Positions 1 to 5,197 of a DNA stretch of 5,271 nucleotides are shown piece after piece (position 1 is the first letter of the stretch; each line of letters begins with the position of its first letter). Origin of the DNA: Lachnospiraceae bacterium (GTDB lineage: Bacteria; Bacillota; Clostridia; Lachnospirales; Lachnospiraceae); contig CAAFXE010000196.1 of NCBI GenBank assembly GCA_900766915.1, forward strand, positions 1 to 5,271, read 5' to 3'. Both the position numbers and the translations under genes were made by a program. Below the pieces are notes generated by a model. The model saw nothing but the letters and a program-made list of their open reading frames with translations. It was not told the DNA's origin and ran no database searches.

Positions 1-169
1 CCAATCTATACGATATCAATTCGTTTATAAGACAACGATGTCCCTCAGGATTATTCTTGAGTTTAATAAAAGCAGTAAAATGTTTCTCTCCCTCAGAAAG
101 TGTTGCTATATAAGGTTCTGTGACGCCCTTGTTTTCAAATCTATCAATACTACAAACACTTACGCTCAT
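1..169 (-). CDS. HipA-like kinase family protein, N-terminal 56 codons (partial, cut by contig edge)
   Basis: An open frame starts at the ATG at 169-167 and runs off the left edge without a stop. A GGAG Shine-Dalgarno (175-178) lies 5 nt upstream, which fixes the start. The peptide begins MSVSVCSIDRFENKGVTEPY. It then shows a short beta-hairpin-like part, an FIK at residues 34-36, NPEGHRCLINE at 40-50 and ISYRL at 52-56. This order resembles the start of HipA-like kinases (HipA_2 type): 'pY.a...dg..y..K', then a glycine-containing loop, then 'L..E.i.y.La..lgl'. K36 would be the ATP-contacting lysine and E50 its helix partner. The family resembles the HipA Ser/Thr kinase fold, but its members often stand outside classical hipBA modules, and their substrates are poorly known. 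The catalytic loop lies beyond the window, so activity cannot be judged. The assignment rests on 56 residues and is moderate; the presence of a real gene is well supported by the start signals. Confidence 0.6.
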   Translation of the reverse strand, partial: MSVSVCSIDRFENKGVTEPYIATLSEGEKHFTAFIKLKNNPEGHRCLINELISYRL

Positions 170-252
170 TATTTCTCCAAAAGGATTTTTAGTTTTTCAC
201 TCTATTGCTTACTTTTTTATCTTTATTTATTTAGTTGTCTATTCTACATACA

Positions 253-261
253 ATTATACCA
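253..261 (-). promoter_or_regulatory. Extended -10 promoter for the HipA-like gene
   Basis: On the minus strand the sequence reads TGGTATAAT, a perfect TATAAT preceded by the TGn extended -10 motif. No good -35 hexamer sits 17 nt upstream, which is usual for extended -10 promoters. Transcription would start near 246 and give a leader of roughly 77 nt before the ATG at 169. The insertion sequence begins about 54 bp upstream of this box, so the core promoter is intact, although more distal control sites may have been displaced. Confidence 0.5.
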
Positions 262-306
262 TTTTATTTACTCTTTTGATAGCAATTAATGCCTTTTGCA
301 ATTAAA

Positions 307-314
307 TAATATTT
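307..314. repeat. Target site duplication, left copy (TAATATTT)
   Basis: The eight bases TAATATTT directly abut the left terminal inverted repeat, and an identical copy abuts the right one at 2249-2256. The match is exact over 8 bp and fails at a ninth, which fixes both the duplication length and the element ends. Confidence 0.92.
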
Positions 315-331
315 CGACCTGTGCGGTTAAA
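315..331. repeat. Left terminal inverted repeat of the IS (17 bp)
   Basis: The sequence CGACCTGTGCGGTTAAA is an exact reverse complement of 2232-2248. The transposase stop codon starts at the very next base (332-334), so the coding frame ends flush against the repeat with no untranslated trailer inside the element. Confidence 0.95.
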
Positions 332-1534
332 TCATGCCACTTTTCTGTCAACAAGTGAAAAATGAAACACCTTTGAGTTCATCCACACATTCTTTTCCCC
401 ATTGAAAATGGCGGCCTTCATGACGGCAAGGCATGAACTTCCTTCAGGAACCCAGCTCATGCCGTTGTGCTTCTCCCTTCTTCCCACCACTATGTCATTG
501 GCCTTCTCGACCCTGTTCGATGCATTGACCAGATTCATCTGCTTCCTGAATGCATAGCATGGGATGTACTCCTTCTTCCTTTCAAGGTAGTCCTTCATTT
601 CGGCCCTTTTCTCCTCGCACTTGACCGAGTTGATGCCGAATCCGTCGATGTAGGTGACTATGTCTTCGATCCTTCTGCGCCAAAGCAGCTTGAACACCTT
701 CTGTATTATCGCCTTCTTGGAGTTCGCGGTGCCCTTTATTGCCTGGCTTATGTACTCGCGGCATTTCTTCGCCACATGGTACCAGTCGAGATATATGGTG
801 TAGGGCCTGAAGCCGAAGAACTTTTCTATGCAGCCCTTTATGTCCTTTGCCCCGTCGGTAAGGAAGACTATCTCCCGGTCCTTCATCAAGTCGTTTCTGA
901 GAAGGAACGCCATCAGTAGCCTGAACGCCTTCTCCATTCCATATGCGGTGATCACGTAGGACTTGGAGCCGCAGGAGATGTGTATTACGGTGTTCCTCAC
1001 CGTCTTTAACTCCTTTGTATATCCATCCTTCCTGGATTCCTTCTGACGCTTTACTCCTATGTCGTCGACGCTTATGTATACACATGTCGAAGGGCTCCTC
1101 TCGCAGCCGATGCTTACGCCGTCGTCCATAAGACGATTGTGCCCGTCATCGTCATTTGCAAAAAGGCTGTTGTACTTCTCCAGGACCTTTTTCTTTTCAT
1201 CGTCGGAGAAACCCGGGGCCACGGGAACAATAGGCTCGGTCACACTTTTGTCCAAGAACTCCGGATCTACAGGAAGTCCTGTATCCGGGTCAAATCCATG
1301 CACTGAAAGGATTTCCTCGGCCTCATTCTCCATGGCGGCGTCTATGCCTGAGCCGATCCTAAGCGCCAGGTCCTTGAGCGTCCTGAAGCTGAATCCTTCT
1401 CCCTCAGGCCTGTTGAGGCCCCTGTCCAGCATGTCTGCACATCGCCTGTAGCTGACGTCAGTGACAAACATGCTGAACAGCTCGGTGAATGTAAGGGAGT
1501 ACACCTTCCCCTTGACCTTCATCCCTTTTGTCAC
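332..1534 (-). CDS. DDE-type transposase (downstream frame of the IS)
   Basis: This 400-codon frame encodes the catalytic protein that would cut and join the element ends. Visible motifs counted from the GTG at 1534 are VYISVDDIG (152-160, first catalytic Asp at 157 or 158) and FLTDGAK (224-230, D227). They are followed by YLDWYHVAKK (248-257, the 'D..H' segment of several DDE families) and NRVEKANDIVVGRR (340-353, likely catalytic E343). NGMSWVPEG follows at 357-365. The 'R.K..GMSW...G...L' tail is typical of ISKra4 and ISLre2/UPF0236 enzymes. An N-terminal part with SYRRCADMLDRGLNR (28-42) probably binds DNA. The GTG start has no Shine-Dalgarno, and the frame stays open 36 codons upstream to 1642 without any start codon, overlapping the 85-aa ORF. 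Translation may therefore come from a -1 frameshift, giving a protein of about 500 aa. No internal stop is present. Transposase identity is secure; the start and family are not. Confidence 0.88.
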   Translation of the reverse strand: MTKGMKVKGKVYSLTFTELFSMFVTDVSYRRCADMLDRGLNRPEGEGFSFRTLKDLALRIGSGIDAAMENEAEEILSVHGFDPDTGLPVDPEFLDKSVTEPIVPVAPGFSDDEKKKVLEKYNSLFANDDDGHNRLMDDGVSIGCERSPSTCVYISVDDIGVKRQKESRKDGYTKELKTVRNTVIHISCGSKSYVITAYGMEKAFRLLMAFLLRNDLMKDREIVFLTDGAKDIKGCIEKFFGFRPYTIYLDWYHVAKKCREYISQAIKGTANSKKAIIQKVFKLLWRRRIEDIVTYIDGFGINSVKCEEKRAEMKDYLERKKEYIPCYAFRKQMNLVNASNRVEKANDIVVGRREKHNGMSWVPEGSSCLAVMKAAIFNGEKNVWMNSKVFHFSLVDRKVA

Positions 1535-1575
1535 AGCGTATGGAAGCTTTATGCAGAGTCTCCCGGATTCAGACT

Positions 1576-1642
1576 CTACTTCTTTTTCCCGGTATTTTGA
1601 GCCCCTTTTTTGCCACCGTCGGTGGCTTGGTCGAGATAGGCT
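1576..1642 (-). promoter_or_regulatory. Candidate -1 programmed frameshift region joining the 85-aa ORF to the transposase frame
   Basis: Both frames are open over these 67 nt: the 85-aa frame ends at its TAG (1578-1576), and the transposase frame opens after a TGA at 1645-1643. The mRNA strand has an A6 run read GGC AAA AAA GGG (T6 at 1606-1611) and, just before the stop, GGG AAA AAG AAG TAG (T5 at 1583-1587). Slippage by -1 at either place leads into the transposase frame and gives about 500 residues. Neither site is a perfect X XXY YYZ heptamer, because the base before each A-run is C or G. I did not identify a stimulatory pseudoknot. Transcriptional slippage on A6 is an alternative. Confidence 0.45.
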
Positions 1643-1833
1643 TCAAGGACGTCCTTCCCGATCTTGTTCCGCGCCTTCAGGAGCGGGCGCTCGGCATTGT
1701 CCAGCGTCTGGAGGAAAGCGTCCATGGAGCTGTAGTCCATCTTGTCAGTGCCAGGGATGTCCGTCTCGACCTCCCTCTCTATTACCTTTCCGTCCTCGTC
1801 AGTGATCCTTGCGATGAATGTGAGCTTAGCCAT
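1576..1833 (-). CDS. Small IS ORF, 85 aa, probable N-terminal part of a frameshifted transposase or an accessory protein
   Basis: The ATG at 1833 is preceded by GGAAGGACTGAGG, giving a purine-rich ribosome site that overlaps the end of the preceding 73-aa ORF; only 4 nt separate that stop from this start. The protein starts MAKLTFIARITDEDGKVI and has a beta-strand-rich first third. A helical middle (SSMDAFLQTLDNAERPLLKARNK within 35-57) is followed by KDVLEAYLDQA (60-70) and a Lys/Gly-rich tail ending TGKKK. No cysteine, membrane segment or known small-domain motif stands out. Its last 67 nt overlap the open transposase frame in the -1 register. The simplest reading is an OrfA-type product whose frameshifted form carries the catalytic domain. 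A separate accessory role, as for the small proteins of IS66 elements, is also possible. I do not recognise a family for it. Confidence 0.7.
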   Translation of the reverse strand: MAKLTFIARITDEDGKVIEREVETDIPGTDKMDYSSMDAFLQTLDNAERPLLKARNKIGKDVLEAYLDQATDGGKKGAQNTGKKK

Positions 1834-1837
1834 ATCC

Positions 1838-2059
1838 TCAGTCCTTCCTTGCAGCCTTTGATTTTTCCTTCAAAAGTACGGCTTCTGGGTCGCCCTTGCA
1901 GAAGGCGGCCTTCAGATACGGGATGCGTTCCGATGAAATGAAACCAAGGTTCGCCTTTACGACATGGGTGGATCTGCCGTTCTCCCACTTGGACTCCACG
2001 AGGGAGCAGTAGAAGCCATCCTTTCCATTCTTGTTGTCGGGTACCACTTTCAGAAACAT
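1838..2059 (-). CDS. Small IS accessory ORF, 73 aa, resembling the N-terminus of IS1634/IS4-type transposases
   Basis: The ATG at 2059 is preferred over an in-frame TTG at 2065, because a TAAGG ribosome site lies 7 nt before the ATG. The protein starts MFLKVVPDNKNGKDGFYCSL, continues VESKWENGRSTHVVKANLGF and ends in a Lys/Ala-rich tail (KEKSKAARKD). The pattern 'MFlk....kng..y..lVES.r.nGr.....k.nLG' is what I associate with the N-terminal strand-rich domain of IS1634/IS4-like transposases. Here it stands alone, without any catalytic part. It is the first gene of the IS transcript and is followed after 4 nt by the 85-aa ORF, with the stop and the next ribosome site overlapping, so the two are probably translationally coupled. 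A DNA-binding accessory role for transposition is an inference. The resemblance is by eye only. Confidence 0.65.
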   Translation of the reverse strand: MFLKVVPDNKNGKDGFYCSLVESKWENGRSTHVVKANLGFISSERIPYLKAAFCKGDPEAVLLKEKSKAARKD

Positions 2060-2092
2060 TGTCAAGCCTTACTATAAAAGAAATATGGAACT

Positions 2093-2121
2093 ATTATAAA
2101 TGATAAAAAGATATATTTCTA
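2093..2121 (-). promoter_or_regulatory. Candidate promoter of the IS operon
   Basis: On the minus strand a perfect TATAAT (2093-2098) lies 17 nt downstream of TAGAAA (2116-2121), which matches TTGACA at four of six positions. Transcription would start near 2086, about 27 nt before the 73-aa ORF. The region is very AT-rich, so chance matches are likely; the position just upstream of the first IS gene and downstream of the terminator hairpin favours it. Confidence 0.42.
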
Positions 2122-2170
2122 TAATCACTATACTAGATTTCAAGATGAATTGACTGAGCCTGTGGATATG

Positions 2171-2196
2171 AAAAACCACCCTCATGTCTTGGGTGG
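2171..2196 (-). terminator. Inward-facing intrinsic terminator inside the upstream IS end
   Basis: On the minus strand CCACCC (2196-2191) pairs with GGGTGG (2181-2176) across a 9-nt loop. The stem extends by a G-T and an A-T pair and is followed at once by TTTTT (2175-2171). This is a classic Rho-independent terminator reading into the element, placed between the terminal repeat and the element's own promoter. It would stop transcripts entering from the neighbouring ATPase side. In the other direction the following sequence is only loosely T-rich. Confidence 0.72.
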
Positions 2197-2231
2197 CTAT
2201 TATTTGTTTTGTAAAAAATGATTACTTAACT

Positions 2232-2248
2232 TTTAACCGCACAGGTCG
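2232..2248. repeat. Right terminal inverted repeat of the IS (17 bp)
   Basis: TTTAACCGCACAGGTCG is the exact reverse complement of 315-331. The next inner base pair differs, so the repeat is exactly 17 bp. It is followed directly by the TAATATTT duplication. Confidence 0.95.
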
Positions 2249-2256
2249 TAATATTT
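2249..2256. repeat. Target site duplication, right copy (TAATATTT)
   Basis: This is identical to 307-314 and abuts the right terminal repeat. Removing one copy and the element rebuilds the inferred empty site taaataatatttttgtttac. Confidence 0.92.
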
Positions 2257-2275
2257 TTGTTTACAAATGAACACT

Positions 2276-2473
2276 TTATATTGAGAAATTAATGACTATA
2301 GGAAATGTCCCAGACTTATCCCAAGATATTGATTGAAACAAAACATCCTTTCTCTCAATAAAAATGATTCCTGGCTTTTGGGAGAAAAAGGAGTCTCTGT
2401 CCCTATCTTTAGGAAAGTGGAAGATAATATTCAGAACTATCAATGACTTTATTTTATTTAGAGATGAAGGCAT
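2276..2473 (-). CDS. Doubtful 65-aa ORF in the spacer, no recognised family
   Basis: The ATG at 2473 has a CAGG ribosome-site-like sequence 7 nt upstream, but both lie inside a long stem-loop (2452-2501). The peptide begins MPSSLNKIKSLIVLNIIFHF and continues with a charged stretch (PKDRDRD) and a mixed C-terminus ending INFSI. I recognise no domain. Its TAA lies only 20 bp from the IS edge, and before the insertion it would have ended upstream of the HipA-like gene. It could be a small gene, a decayed gene remnant or chance. Codon use in so short an AT-rich frame is not decisive. Confidence 0.22.
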   Translation of the reverse strand: MPSSLNKIKSLIVLNIIFHFPKDRDRDSFFSQKPGIIFIERKDVLFQSISWDKSGTFPIVINFSI

Positions 2474-2501
2474 AAAAAAGCCTGTTCATCTCTAAATAAA
2501 A
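2452..2501. repeat. Long stem-loop: perfect 17-bp inverted repeat with an inner GGC/GCC stem
   Basis: The arm TTTTATTTAGAGATGAA (2452-2468) is exactly complementary to 2485-2501. Inside, GGC (2469-2471) can pair with GCC (2480-2482) across an A-rich 8-nt loop, leaving a 2-nt bulge (TG). It lies about 115 bp downstream of the ATPase stop. A T-tract does not follow on either strand, so it is not a textbook intrinsic terminator. A terminator pair with 2522-2550, an RNA-stabilising hairpin or a small repeat element are all possible. Confidence 0.75.
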
Positions 2502-2521
2502 ATGGAAAGCGATGATACAAA

Positions 2522-2550
2522 TGGAGGAATAAGAAAGATATATTCCTCCA
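2522..2550 (-). terminator. Probable terminator hairpin downstream of the ATPase gene
   Basis: TGGAGGAATA (2522-2531) and TATTCCTCCA (2541-2550) form a perfect 10-bp stem with a 9-nt loop. On the minus strand the stem is followed by TTTGTAT, a short T-rich run. It lies about 66 nt after the ATPase stop codon. The stem has only five G-C pairs and the T-tract is interrupted, so termination strength is uncertain. Confidence 0.5.
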
Positions 2551-2616
2551 AAGAGCTCAGAATAGAGCAAATCATTTCAGAGATATCGAATCTTCCATAA
2601 GGAAGCTAATAAAACT

Positions 2617-4059
2617 CTAGTTCAGGTAGCCATCAAAAAGATCGTCAATCAGTACAACGTTTGAAAAGACGCTGCTGTATTCATTCTTTTTCAAGCCAAA
2701 GGTTGTGATAAGTGTGTTCCTGATTGAAGTCTTTTTGGATACATTCTTAAGAAGAAGATTCTCCCTATTCAAAAGAGTTCTGTAATAATCCTTGTCCACT
2801 TCAAAATCACCGCTATAGAACTTTAATTCGCACATGTTGATGACGTTGTCATTCCTGATAATCAAGAGATCAATCTGTGTTCCTCTCAAGTCATCGTCTC
2901 TCTTTGACCAAGCTGAAATGTTTGTAATCACTCCAGAAATGCCCAATGCCTTTTTAATCTGTTTGATATGGTTGAAGCAAACATTCTCAAAGGCATATCC
3001 ACGCCAAGTGGATAGCTGTTGGGAACTGACGTTCTGTGACCAGAACTCTTCATTGTTAATGGTCTTGTTACGAATAAAATGAAGATAAAACAGGCAAAAT
3101 GGATCTACGAGTTTATAATGGGTTTCTCTCTTACTTAAACCAAAGGGTACATACTTGATAATAAAGTCACTTGCAATCAGGGCACTGAGACTCTTTGATA
3201 CGTTGACGCCATCAGTCAAGCCAAGCTCTTTGACGATTTCAGCTCTGGTATACCCTGAGTTCTTTGTTGAGAGAAAGGTAACAATGGACTTTACCATTTC
3301 AGGACGATCAAAAACAGAAGAGAAGAGCCTATCGTATTCATCTTCTAGTTTTGCACTATGTGAGAAGAAGATATCATCAATATTCTGGGCAAGGCTTTTT
3401 TCTCCATCTATGTAGCCTAGGTAATAAGGGATCCCTCCAAATACCATATAACTTTGGACAATATCATAGTTGGAGAATTTGACATTATGTTTCTCAAAGA
3501 AATCCTTACATTCTCCAAGAGAAAAAGGCTCTAGCTTTATTACATATGTCAAACGGTTATAAAGGCCACCATGGGCATTTATCAGGTTATTAAGGATCCA
3601 TGAGTTTGCACTTCCACATACAATAACCATCAGATTCTTCCTGTGACATCCCCAGGAATTCCAAAAGGCTTCAAAAGCACTTATAAAACCTGACCTAGGG
3701 GAATCTAACCAAGGTAGCTCATCAATGAAGACTAACTGACGGGAACCGTCATCTATTTTCGTGAGATGTTTTTCAAGAAGGAAAAAAGCCTCAAGCCATG
3801 ACTTGGGTTTTTCGCATTCCGGCATTCCTTGAAGAGTAAGAGAGTTATAGAAGTGATCTAGTTGTTTATGTAATAGCCCCTGTGGCTCAGTAGACTCCGG
3901 AGACAAACCTGTATGTCTGAAAGTGATTCGATTGGAGAATACTTCATCGATCAGGAATGTTTTGCCCACTCCAAGCCTGCCATATATGGCGACAAGTTCT
4001 GCGCTATCTCTCTCATATACTCTGTTGAGCTCTTTTATTTCCTTTTCTCGATTTATCAT
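2617..4059 (-). CDS. P-loop ATPase with C-terminal PD-(D/E)XK-like domain (Arch_ATPase plus DUF234 type), 480 aa
   Basis: The protein starts MINREKEIKELNRVY, the usual start of this family. An ATG 20 codons upstream (4119) has no ribosome site and adds a Lys/Phe-rich segment unlike the family, so 4059 is chosen; its own ribosome site (AGAG) is weak. Walker A is GRLGVGKT (27-34). Walker B is LVFIDE (109-114) followed by LPWLD. A sensor-like VCGSANSWI lies at 147-155, and 'EPFSLGE' at 177-183 is a family hallmark. A winged-helix region spans about 255-310 (GYTRAEIVKELGL). The C-terminal domain has AFENVC (E358), GTQIDLLI (D397) and CELKFYSG (E411, K413), the spaced E...D...ExK of the PD-(D/E)XK nuclease fold, apparently intact. 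Members are widespread in archaea and gut bacteria. Their function is not settled, and nuclease activity is only a structural inference. The gene is probably monocistronic, with a hairpin downstream. Confidence 0.9.
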   Translation of the reverse strand: MINREKEIKELNRVYERDSAELVAIYGRLGVGKTFLIDEVFSNRITFRHTGLSPESTEPQGLLHKQLDHFYNSLTLQGMPECEKPKSWLEAFFLLEKHLTKIDDGSRQLVFIDELPWLDSPRSGFISAFEAFWNSWGCHRKNLMVIVCGSANSWILNNLINAHGGLYNRLTYVIKLEPFSLGECKDFFEKHNVKFSNYDIVQSYMVFGGIPYYLGYIDGEKSLAQNIDDIFFSHSAKLEDEYDRLFSSVFDRPEMVKSIVTFLSTKNSGYTRAEIVKELGLTDGVNVSKSLSALIASDFIIKYVPFGLSKRETHYKLVDPFCLFYLHFIRNKTINNEEFWSQNVSSQQLSTWRGYAFENVCFNHIKQIKKALGISGVITNISAWSKRDDDLRGTQIDLLIIRNDNVINMCELKFYSGDFEVDKDYYRTLLNRENLLLKNVSKKTSIRNTLITTFGLKKNEYSSVFSNVVLIDDLFDGYLN

Positions 4060-4081
4060 TCTGGTTCTCTTTTTTTGTTGG

Positions 4082-4100
4082 AAGAAAAAACTTTTTTCTT
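4082..4100. repeat. Perfect 9-bp inverted repeat in the ATPase leader
   Basis: AAGAAAAAA and TTTTTTCTT flank a single central C (4091). It lies 22-41 bp upstream of the chosen ATPase start, between the candidate promoter and the ribosome site. It could be a protein-binding palindrome. A 1-nt loop cannot form as such in RNA, so a hairpin would open several A-U pairs. Low complexity makes chance quite possible. Confidence 0.4.
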
Positions 4101-4109
4101 TCAACATAA

Positions 4110-4138
4110 ATGATGTCATAGCTGCTGACTATCGTCAA
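4110..4138 (-). promoter_or_regulatory. Candidate promoter of the ATPase gene
   Basis: On the minus strand TTGACG (4133-4138) matches the -35 consensus at five of six positions. It is followed 17 nt later by CATCAT (4110-4115), which matches TATAAT at four of six. The start point would be near 4103, leaving a leader of about 44 nt to the ATG at 4059. If used, this makes the upstream alternative ATG at 4119 impossible in that transcript. Confidence 0.33.
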
Positions 4139-4167
4139 ATCCATATCAAATAAGAAAGAGTGACGAT
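4131..4167. repeat. 7-bp inverted repeat overlapping the candidate ATPase -35 box
   Basis: ATCGTCA (4131-4137) and TGACGAT (4161-4167) are exact reverse complements separated by 23 bp, and the inner copy overlaps the candidate -35 hexamer. Spaced half-sites like this can bind a dimeric regulator, but 7 bp in a 150-bp intergenic region may also occur by chance. Confidence 0.3.
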
Positions 4168-4209
4168 TACTAAATCCAAAGTGAGGAACGCAAATATGAG
4201 AATGTAATC

Positions 4210-5178
4210 TTAAGGAAATAGCTTCTTTATCTCGATGCCCATCACACTCTTTATAGATGAAGGAACAAGGCCCATTCCATACTTTTTGGCTCCAGCTTCA
4301 AAAGCTATAAATAAGACTCCATCCCTATATTCCATATCTTCGCTCATGTGAGGGGCATCCAATTCAGATATAAGTCGATTTGAGTCCAAGATAGTCAAAG
4401 GAATCTCCTTTCCTTCATATAGGAAAGAAGAGTCAGCACCCTTTCCATCATAAAAGAGGATGGTGCTGCTCTTTAAGCCAGATGATAGTGACAATGCGAC
4501 TTTGTCACCGAGAGTGGCAAAGCCCTGCACTATATCAGGAGTAGAGTAGGCAAATGAAGGCTCAGTATCTGCCTTGCCGTTTTGATTGAGCTTATAAGCA
4601 AAGGTGATCGCCTCATATGTCTTACCGTCTCTTGTCTCTATTATGTGGCTATCATCCGTTTCATACCCCTTTGCGTGGTATTCACCGACATATAAGTAGG
4701 ATCCATCAGAAGAGCAAAAAGAAGAGCGACATGGAACGGAGAGGTGATCAAGGAAAGAGAGAACATCACCATCAGTGGCAGAGAGAACACTAGAGGAAGT
4801 GAGAATGAAGATTTTATTGGCGTTACTGATATAAACATAGTCTCCTATGGCCGTTATGCCACCGGCATGACCTTTATATGGAGTGCCATCTTCATTCTCC
4901 AAGTACATGACGCTCTTCTTTCCATCCTTAATGCGATATATCCTGGAGGGATTATCAGTAGAAGAGTAGCCACAGATAAGAAGAGTTCCATCATCCGTCA
5001 TAGTGACACCTTGGGGGACAAAGTCACCTGTGAGTCCAGGAATGCCTTCGATTCTTTCTGATACTCTATAGAACTCTGGATGAAGAATAGGACCCAGAAT
5101 AAATAAGAGAAGGATATAGAGAAAAAGAAGAGCCAATACTCCGATCCCAATAATCTTTCCCACACTTTTTATTTTCAT
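4210..5178 (-). CDS. Membrane-anchored, probable beta-propeller protein of unknown function, 322 aa
   Basis: The start ATG at 5178 has a strong AGGAGAG ribosome site 5 nt upstream. An in-frame opening further upstream is partly adapter-derived and is not coding. The N-terminus MKIKSVGKII is followed by a hydrophobic segment (about 8-29) that ends in GPILHP, giving a signal anchor with the rest outside the membrane. The remainder has repeated beta-strand units with turn motifs. These include DFVPQGVTMTDDGTLLICGY (52-71), SRIYRI (78-83), GHAGGITAIGDYVYISNANKI (103-123), SSDGSYLYVGEY (156-167) and YRDGVLFIAFEAG (284-296). This pattern of strand pairs after short Asp/Gly turns suits a propeller of about 5-7 blades. 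No catalytic motif is evident, and only two cysteines are found in the exported part (150, 155), apart from one in a strand (69). I know no named gene for it. It is probably an independent unit, since 150 bp separate it from the ATPase start. Confidence 0.82.
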   Translation of the reverse strand: MKIKSVGKIIGIGVLALLFLYILLLFILGPILHPEFYRVSERIEGIPGLTGDFVPQGVTMTDDGTLLICGYSSTDNPSRIYRIKDGKKSVMYLENEDGTPYKGHAGGITAIGDYVYISNANKIFILTSSSVLSATDGDVLSFLDHLSVPCRSSFCSSDGSYLYVGEYHAKGYETDDSHIIETRDGKTYEAITFAYKLNQNGKADTEPSFAYSTPDIVQGFATLGDKVALSLSSGLKSSTILFYDGKGADSSFLYEGKEIPLTILDSNRLISELDAPHMSEDMEYRDGVLFIAFEAGAKKYGMGLVPSSIKSVMGIEIKKLFP

Positions 5179-5197
5179 CGCATCTCTCCTTTTCTCT

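Larger units (their letters stand above)
315..2248 (-). mobile_element. Complete 1,934-bp insertion sequence with three minus-strand frames (ISKra4/ISLre2-like DDE transposase)
   Basis: The element is bounded by perfect 17-bp terminal inverted repeats and an exact 8-bp direct repeat. That is the signature of an intact insertion that has not yet decayed. Its base composition is clearly richer in G+C than the AT-rich DNA on either side, which suggests recent arrival from a different genomic background. From its upstream (right) end it carries an inward terminator hairpin, a candidate promoter, a 73-aa ORF, an 85-aa ORF and the transposase frame, whose stop codon touches the left repeat. The transposase C-terminus resembles ISKra4 and ISLre2 (UPF0236) enzymes. 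However, ISLre2 elements usually have a single ORF and about 9-bp duplications. IS66 elements also have two small ORFs and 8-bp duplications, but their large TnpC is different. The family is therefore left open; the boundaries are secure. Confidence 0.93.

Noticed and set aside
38..305. Plus-strand open frames of 83 and 61 codons
   Set aside because: Their first halves are antisense to the HipA-like gene and the rest is low-complexity AT-rich sequence. No ribosome site precedes either ATG.
346..380. Short inverted repeat CACTT/AAGTG near the transposase end as a terminator
   Set aside because: Its arms are only 5 bp, it lies inside the coding frame, and on the minus strand no T-tract follows it.
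467..1941. Several long open frames on the plus strand and in another minus-strand frame (582-1085, 1059-1451, 1461-1805, 1528-1941)
   Set aside because: They are shadows of the GC-richer transposase and small IS genes. They show no family motifs, and their termini do not fit any ribosome sites.
315..2248. Assignment of the element to IS66 on the basis of two small ORFs and an 8-bp duplication
   Set aside because: The large protein lacks the TnpC pattern, and its C-terminal VEKAN...GMSW motif is of ISKra4/ISLre2 type. The ends also do not begin GTAA.
4060..4119. ATPase start at the upstream ATG (20 extra residues)
   Set aside because: There is no ribosome site, the segment is Lys/Phe-rich, and the family normally starts at MINREKEI. 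The candidate promoter would also start transcription downstream of that ATG.
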